Below, piece after piece: positions 6,067 through 9,650 of a stretch of DNA of 9,650 nucleotides; the stretch's first letter is position 1, and each line of letters begins with the position of its first letter. Origin of the DNA: JACDBD01 sp050743385 (GTDB lineage Bacteria; Actinomycetota; Acidimicrobiia; IMCC26256; JACDBD01); assembly GCA_050743385.1 (NCBI GenBank), contig JBOGFJ010000175.1, positions 1-9,650 on the forward strand, written 5' to 3'. A program made the position numbers and the translations under genes. Below the pieces are notes generated by a model. It was not told the DNA's origin and made no database searches. It saw nothing but the letters and a program-made list of their open reading frames with translations.

Positions 6067-6846
6067 ATGACCGAGCGAGTGCGAGTGGAGTACGACGGCC
6101 CGATCGCGACGATCACGAACGACAACCCCGAGAAGCACAACGCGTTCGACGACGAGATGGACGCGCGTCTCTTCGAGATCCTCGCCGAGCTCCGCACCCG
6201 ATCCGACGTCCGGGTCGTCGTCTGGCGCGGCGAGGGGAAGTCGTTCTCGTCGGGTCGCGACATCGGGTCGATCGGCACCATGCAGGTGCCGGTGTCGCAC
6301 CACGAGCTGATGCGGCGCGGGCATCGCGGCATCCAGCAGCTCTGGGAGCTCGACGCCCCCGTGCTGGTGGCGTGCAAGGGCTGGGTCATGGGCGGATCGT
6401 TCCAACGGGCGCTGCTCTGTGACATTCGCGTCGCCGCCGAGGGCACGCGGTTCCGCCTCCCCGAGCTCACGTACGGCGTGATCCCCGACACCGGGGGGAT
6501 GGGCGCCCTCTTCGAGATCTGCGGCGCCGGTTTGGTGAGCGACCTCGTGCTCACGAGCCGGGTGCTTCCCGCCGACGAAGCCCTCGCCCACGGCATCGTT
6601 AGTCGGGTGGTGGCCGGAGACGAGCTCGACGCGACCGTGCGCGAGATGGCCGAGCACATCGCCGGGCTGCCGGCCGTGACCGTGAAGATGGCCCGGGAGG
6701 TGATCCGGCACCTGGCGGTGCCGGCGCTGCGGTCGTCGATGGCAGACGAGATGATCTACCAGACGTTCATCAACAAGAGCGACGACATGGCCGAGCTGCG
6801 GGCGGCCCGTGCCGAGGAGCGCGAGCCGCGCTTCAGCGGTAGCTGA
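6067..6846 (+). CDS. Enoyl-CoA hydratase/isomerase (crotonase) family protein, probably isomerase-like
   Basis: This is a 259-residue crotonase-fold protein acting on acyl-CoA thioesters in the cytoplasm. The oxyanion-hole loops are present: GKSFSSGRDI (57-66) and GWVMGGSF (105-112). LPELTYGVIP (131-140) carries E133, matching E164 of rat mitochondrial enoyl-CoA hydratase. The other hydratase glutamate, E144 in GGGCE, is replaced: here the motif is GGSFQ with Q113. A hydratase normally needs both; delta3,delta2-enoyl-CoA isomerases keep only the second. So I favour isomerase or another crotonase reaction over simple hydration, by family reasoning rather than proof. The C-terminal helical region (about 195-250, ending RAARAEEREPRF) is of normal family form. 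It is the first gene of a two-gene operon: the downstream dienoyl-CoA-reductase-like SDR starts 20 bases after this stop. A good Shine-Dalgarno supports the start; an operator-like palindrome lies upstream. Confidence 0.9.
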   Translation: MTERVRVEYDGPIATITNDNPEKHNAFDDEMDARLFEILAELRTRSDVRVVVWRGEGKSFSSGRDIGSIGTMQVPVSHHELMRRGHRGIQQLWELDAPVLVACKGWVMGGSFQRALLCDIRVAAEGTRFRLPELTYGVIPDTGGMGALFEICGAGLVSDLVLTSRVLPADEALAHGIVSRVVAGDELDATVREMAEHIAGLPAVTVKMAREVIRHLAVPALRSSMADEMIYQTFINKSDDMAELRAARAEEREPRFSGS

Positions 6847-6850
6847 GTGG

Positions 6851-6860
6851 GAGAGGGGAG
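6851..6860 (+). promoter_or_regulatory. Strong ribosome binding site of the SDR gene
   Basis: GAGAGGGGAG lies in the 19-base gap between the crotonase stop and the GTG at 6866, 5 bases before that codon. It decides the GTG start and rules out the longer open frame beginning inside the crotonase gene. Confidence 0.75.
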
Positions 6861-6865
6861 ACACC

Positions 6866-7750
6866 GTGACCGAGTTGATCGGCCTGCCCGAGCCGCCGCC
6901 GGTAGGGGAGACGGCGCTCCCGAACGGCACCTTCGACGGCGTCGCCGCGTTCGTGACCGGGGGCGGCACCGGCCTGGGGAAGGCGATCGCGACCGAGTTC
7001 GCCCGCCTCGGCGCCTCGATCGTGATCGGCAGTCGCAAGGAGGAGCATCTCGCGGCGGGGCGCGAGGCGATGCAGGCGCTGGGCGCGCCGGTGCTGGCGC
7101 TGGCGTGTGACATCCGCGACCCCGACGAGATCGCGAGCGCCTTCGACGCCGCCGAGGAGGCATTCGGGGTGCCCGGGGTGCTGGTGAACAACGCCGCCGC
7201 CAACTTCCCGGTACCGGCGGAGGACATGTCGCCCAACGCCTGGCGCACCGTCGTCGACATCACGCTCAACGGCACGTTCCTCTGCGCGCGCGAATTCGCC
7301 CGTCGCCATCTGACCGCCGGCACGCCCGGCTCGATCGTCAACGTGGGCGCGTCGTACGCGTGGACGGGTGGGCCCGGGTTCGCCCACTCGGCGGCGGCGA
7401 AGGCCGGGGTGAAGAACCTCACCGAATCGCTGGCCGTCGAGTGGGGCCCCTACGGGATCCAGGTGAACGCGCTCGTGCCCGGTCTGTTCCCGCACGAAGA
7501 CATGACCGCCGACATCCGCGGGAATCTCGACCGCACCAGCGAGAAGGACTCGTGTCAGCCGGCGATGCGGGTCGGCCGCCGCCAGGAGCTCGGATGGGCG
7601 GCGACGTTCCTCGCCTCGCCGTACGCGCGCTTCATCTCGGGGCACACGCTCGTCGTCGACGGCGCAAACTGGCAGCGGCGCACCCTCACCAACCCTCCGG
7701 TCGTGACCGTGCGCGACCAGATGGGCAAGGGACCCTTCGCTCCGAGCTAG
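6866..7750 (+). CDS. SDR-family 2,4-dienoyl-CoA reductase-like oxidoreductase
   Basis: This 294-residue NAD(P)H-dependent short-chain dehydrogenase has the Rossmann motif TGGGTGLG (31-38), CDI (81-83), NNAAAN (108-113) and N135 in ITLNGTF. The classical Tyr four residues before the catalytic Lys is absent: the stretch reads FAHSAAAKAG, with S175 and K179. Tyr appears instead 15 residues before the Lys (Y164 in ASYAW). This is the arrangement of human mitochondrial DECR1 (Y199, S210, K214, with N148), which reduces 2,4-dienoyl-CoA, and of related bacterial FadH-like SDRs. I therefore call a dienoyl-CoA reductase, as distinct from the flavin-dependent E. coli FadH. The segment NLTESLAVEWGPYGIQVNALVPG (184-206) supports it. 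R57 after the second strand (GSRKEE) is compatible with NADPH preference, an inference. A C-terminal tail (about 268-294) extends past the usual SDR end. Second gene of an operon with the crotonase. Confidence 0.9.
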   Translation: MTELIGLPEPPPVGETALPNGTFDGVAAFVTGGGTGLGKAIATEFARLGASIVIGSRKEEHLAAGREAMQALGAPVLALACDIRDPDEIASAFDAAEEAFGVPGVLVNNAAANFPVPAEDMSPNAWRTVVDITLNGTFLCAREFARRHLTAGTPGSIVNVGASYAWTGGPGFAHSAAAKAGVKNLTESLAVEWGPYGIQVNALVPGLFPHEDMTADIRGNLDRTSEKDSCQPAMRVGRRQELGWAATFLASPYARFISGHTLVVDGANWQRRTLTNPPVVTVRDQMGKGPFAPS

Positions 7751-7773
7751 TCCCGTCGAGCTTGCTCGGAGCG
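7738..7773. terminator. Hairpin between convergent SDR and SpeE-like genes
   Basis: A perfect 10-bp inverted repeat (7738-7747 with 7764-7773) encloses a 16-base loop containing the TAG stop of the SDR gene. A smaller competing stem is 7757-7760 with 7765-7768. The repeat sits at the end of the convergent pair (opposing stop at 7803). It has no T-run, so it is only terminator-like. Confidence 0.45.
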
Positions 7774-7802
7774 GGTGAACAGGCGCTGGCTGCCGGCGAT
7801 CG

Positions 7803-9650
7803 CTACGACGGGGCGACGGTCGCAGTCGGGGCGCGCGGCGCCGCCGGGAGCTCGGCCGTCTCCGGCGCCGCAATCGGGGCGGCGCGCAGCAGGCCGCGCA
7901 ATACGGCGAGGGCGACGAGATAGAGGCCGAGCGCGATGAACATCACGACGCGGAAGCCGAACGACATCGCCAGGATCGTGGTGAGCACGGCCCCGATGAC
8001 CGACGCGAACCCGTTGACCGCCCAGCCCCAGGCGACGTACTCGCTGGAGAAGGGGGTGAGTCGGGCCACGGCGCCGAGACCGAGGGGCATGAACGTGCCG
8101 AGGCAGATCCCGAGGGGCGCGAGCACGGCGAACGCGACCACTGCACGGCCCAGAACGGGCCAGCTGAGGAGGGCGTCGGTGAGGGGCGGCAGGCCGAACA
8201 GGTAGAAGACCGTGAGGCCGACGATGGCGACGAGCAGCACCGGCACGACACGGTCGGCGCGGTGTTCGTAGCGTCCGCTGAGGAGGGCGCCGACCCCCGT
8301 GAAGATGAGGATCGATGACAGCGTGACGGTCAACGAGTACGTGGGATAGCCCAGGAACAGCACGAGTCGCTGGATGAGCACGATCTCGAAGAAGATGAAC
8401 CCGAAGCCCAGGCTGGCGAAGTAGAGGGCAGACGTCGGCTTGCGGGGGAATGCCGTCCAGACGCTGCGGATGGTGACGAAGGGCAGGAGGAGGAACACCG
8501 CCGCGAAGAGGGTGGCGACTCCGAGCAGGAGCACGAGCACGCGCTCGCCGACGAAGATCTCGGGGTCGGCTGGGTCGATCGGGTCGCTGAAGTTCGTGAG
8601 CACGTCGCCGAAGTCGCTGAAGTGCCAGAAGAACGGCCCGTCGTCGGTGATCGGTCGCACGTTGTAGCGGTACGAGTCGTAGAACGCGTCGAGCTCTCCG
8701 CTCGGCAGCGTGGCGACCTTGGTCACCGGGTTGTCCTGCTCGGGCAGGCCCGGGCCGTACTGCACCGCCGCCTCCGGTACGGCCGCGAGCCCGGCGGTGA
8801 AGCGCTCGATCTCGGCCGGGGTGAAGGGCCTCGCCTTCACAAGGATGGTCGACAGCGTCCCGCCGCCCACCTCCGTCGGCGAGGTGGCCACCAGGATGTG
8901 CCGCGAGGGGTCGTCGACGCCGAACTCCTCGAGGGCGTGGCGGGCGGTGCCCACATAGCGCGTCGTCCGGTTGGGCTTCTCCGCGAAGTCGACCTCGCCG
9001 TACTGCACCGCGAGGATCCCGTCCTCGGTGAGGTGCTCGAGGCTCTCGACGATAATCTCGCTCGTGTAGAGGTAGCTCTCCGAGAGCACGAACGCGCCCG
9101 CCGTGGCGGCGTTGGTCGCGGCGTAGCTGTCGGGTGCCGGGTACCAGATCAGCTCGTATTCCTCGTCGCTGCGCGAGAGGTACGACCGCCCGTCGCCGCG
9201 CACGTAGTTGACCTTCGGGTGCTCGGCGAGATGGCCGGTGTAGTCGGCGAGTTCGTCGGTGACGAGGTCGTAGGTGACGGGGTTGAGCTCGATGGCGTCG
9301 ATGTGACCGGCGTCGAAGTAGAGCGACGCCAGCACCTCGTTGCCGCCGGCGGCGCCGATGATCATGACGTTCTCGGGTGGCGTGCCCGCCACCTCGAACG
9401 GGACCGAACGAGGGTCGTCGTCGAAGCGGTCGAGATTGGAGAGGTCGGGGTCGGGGTCGCGTAGGTCGCCGTCGAAGCCGTAGACGGCCGAGCCGAGCAG
9501 ACCGTCGTGGTAGAGGAGCTTCACGTCCTCGCCGACGTCGACGGCGTCGACGCGGAAGATCGGGCTCCATTCCGAGAACGACGTGTCGCGGTCTTGGAGC
9601 TCCGCCTTCAGGCCGTCGCCGCGCACATCGGGGAGGATTCCCGGCGCGAC
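7803..9650 (-). CDS. Spermidine synthase-like SAM-dependent protein with C-terminal membrane domain, 5'-truncated
   Basis: The gene runs off the right edge: the frame is open to 9650 and the valine at 9626 is not a natural start. Numbering from that valine, residues 1-345 form a SpeE-like methyltransferase-fold domain. It has the SAM loop VMIIGAAGGNEV (87-98), the acidic strand end AIELNP (111-116), RGDGRSYL (143-150), and the region APDSYAATNAATAGAFVLSESYLYT (164-188) that stands where spermidine synthases have their catalytic Asp (here D166 is the candidate). Residues 360-385, 400-450, 460-479, 494-518 and 530-580 are about seven membrane helices, including LGFGFIFFEIVLIQR (406-420). This combination defines a widespread family annotated as spermidine synthase, usually with further N-terminal membrane helices, here presumably beyond the edge. 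Polyamine synthesis is unproven for it; transfer to another substrate at the membrane is possible. The last 25 residues are Ala/Pro-rich. Confidence 0.87.
   Translation of the reverse strand, partial: VAPGILPDVRGDGLKAELQDRDTSFSEWSPIFRVDAVDVGEDVKLLYHDGLLGSAVYGFDGDLRDPDPDLSNLDRFDDDPRSVPFEVAGTPPENVMIIGAAGGNEVLASLYFDAGHIDAIELNPVTYDLVTDELADYTGHLAEHPKVNYVRGDGRSYLSRSDEEYELIWYPAPDSYAATNAATAGAFVLSESYLYTSEIIVESLEHLTEDGILAVQYGEVDFAEKPNRTTRYVGTARHALEEFGVDDPSRHILVATSPTEVGGGTLSTILVKARPFTPAEIERFTAGLAAVPEAAVQYGPGLPEQDNPVTKVATLPSGELDAFYDSYRYNVRPITDDGPFFWHFSDFGDVLTNFSDPIDPADPEIFVGERVLVLLLGVATLFAAVFLLLPFVTIRSVWTAFPRKPTSALYFASLGFGFIFFEIVLIQRLVLFLGYPTYSLTVTLSSILIFTGVGALLSGRYEHRADRVVPVLLVAIVGLTVFYLFGLPPLTDALLSWPVLGRAVVAFAVLAPLGICLGTFMPLGLGAVARLTPFSSEYVAWGWAVNGFASVIGAVLTTILAMSFGFRVVMFIALGLYLVALAVLRGLLRAAPIAAPETAELPAAPRAPTATVAPS

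Noticed and set aside
6004..7422. A 472-codon minus-strand open frame opposite the crotonase/SDR operon
   Set aside because: The plus strand encodes two enzymes with intact motifs and good ribosome binding sites; the antisense translation shows no domain and is His/Arg/Ala-rich.
6833..7873. A 346-codon minus-strand open frame opposite the SDR gene
   Set aside because: Arg-rich shadow of a well-supported SDR; it also runs into the end of the SpeE-like gene.
7747..9570. A 607-codon minus-strand frame shifted against the SpeE-like gene
   Set aside because: Extreme Arg/Pro content and no motif; the alternative frame has the SAM loop and membrane helices.
9624..9626. GTG as the start of the SpeE-like protein
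   Set aside because: The frame stays open to the window edge with a family-like sequence (APGILPDVRGDGL), and the family normally has more N-terminal sequence, so the gene is truncated by the window.

Overview
The window is a GC-rich (roughly 70% by eye) bacterial chromosomal segment. Protein content, GTG starts and dense packing suggest an actinobacterium, possibly of the Acidimicrobiia or a related uncultured lineage; this assignment is inference. I see no RNA genes, insertion sequences, phage genes, CRISPR arrays or integration scars. No gene-free stretch exceeds about 175 bases.

Layout from left to right: (1) the 3' part of a metallo-beta-lactamase-fold protein related to the diiron domain of flavodiiron proteins (+); (2) a convergent gene for a secreted seven-repeat beta-propeller protein (-), separated from (1) by a long GC-rich hairpin; (3) a divergent CPBP-family intramembrane protease (+); (4) a convergent, large membrane-anchored alpha/beta-hydrolase of the Abhydrolase_9 type (-); (5) a divergent PIG-L/LmbE-type deacetylase (+) preceded by a perfect 16-bp palindrome; (6) a convergent small membrane protein (-); (7) and (8) a divergent two-gene operon (+) encoding a crotonase-fold enzyme and a short-chain dehydrogenase with the active site of 2,4-dienoyl-CoA reductases; (9) a convergent spermidine-synthase-like protein carrying a C-terminal membrane domain (-), whose N-terminus lies beyond the right edge.

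The best functional story is genes 7-8. The reductase has the Tyr/Ser/Lys arrangement of mammalian DECR1 in place of the classical SDR Tyr-x-x-x-Lys. The crotonase has lost the hydratase-specific first glutamate but kept the second, as in delta3,delta2-enoyl-CoA isomerases. Together they look like an auxiliary module for beta-oxidation of unsaturated acyl-CoAs. The other genes alternate in strand and mostly look like independent units. Several short dyads in the divergent intergenic regions are candidate operators. I found no convincing undescribed multi-gene system; the active-site substitutions in otherwise recognisable families are the most useful leads.
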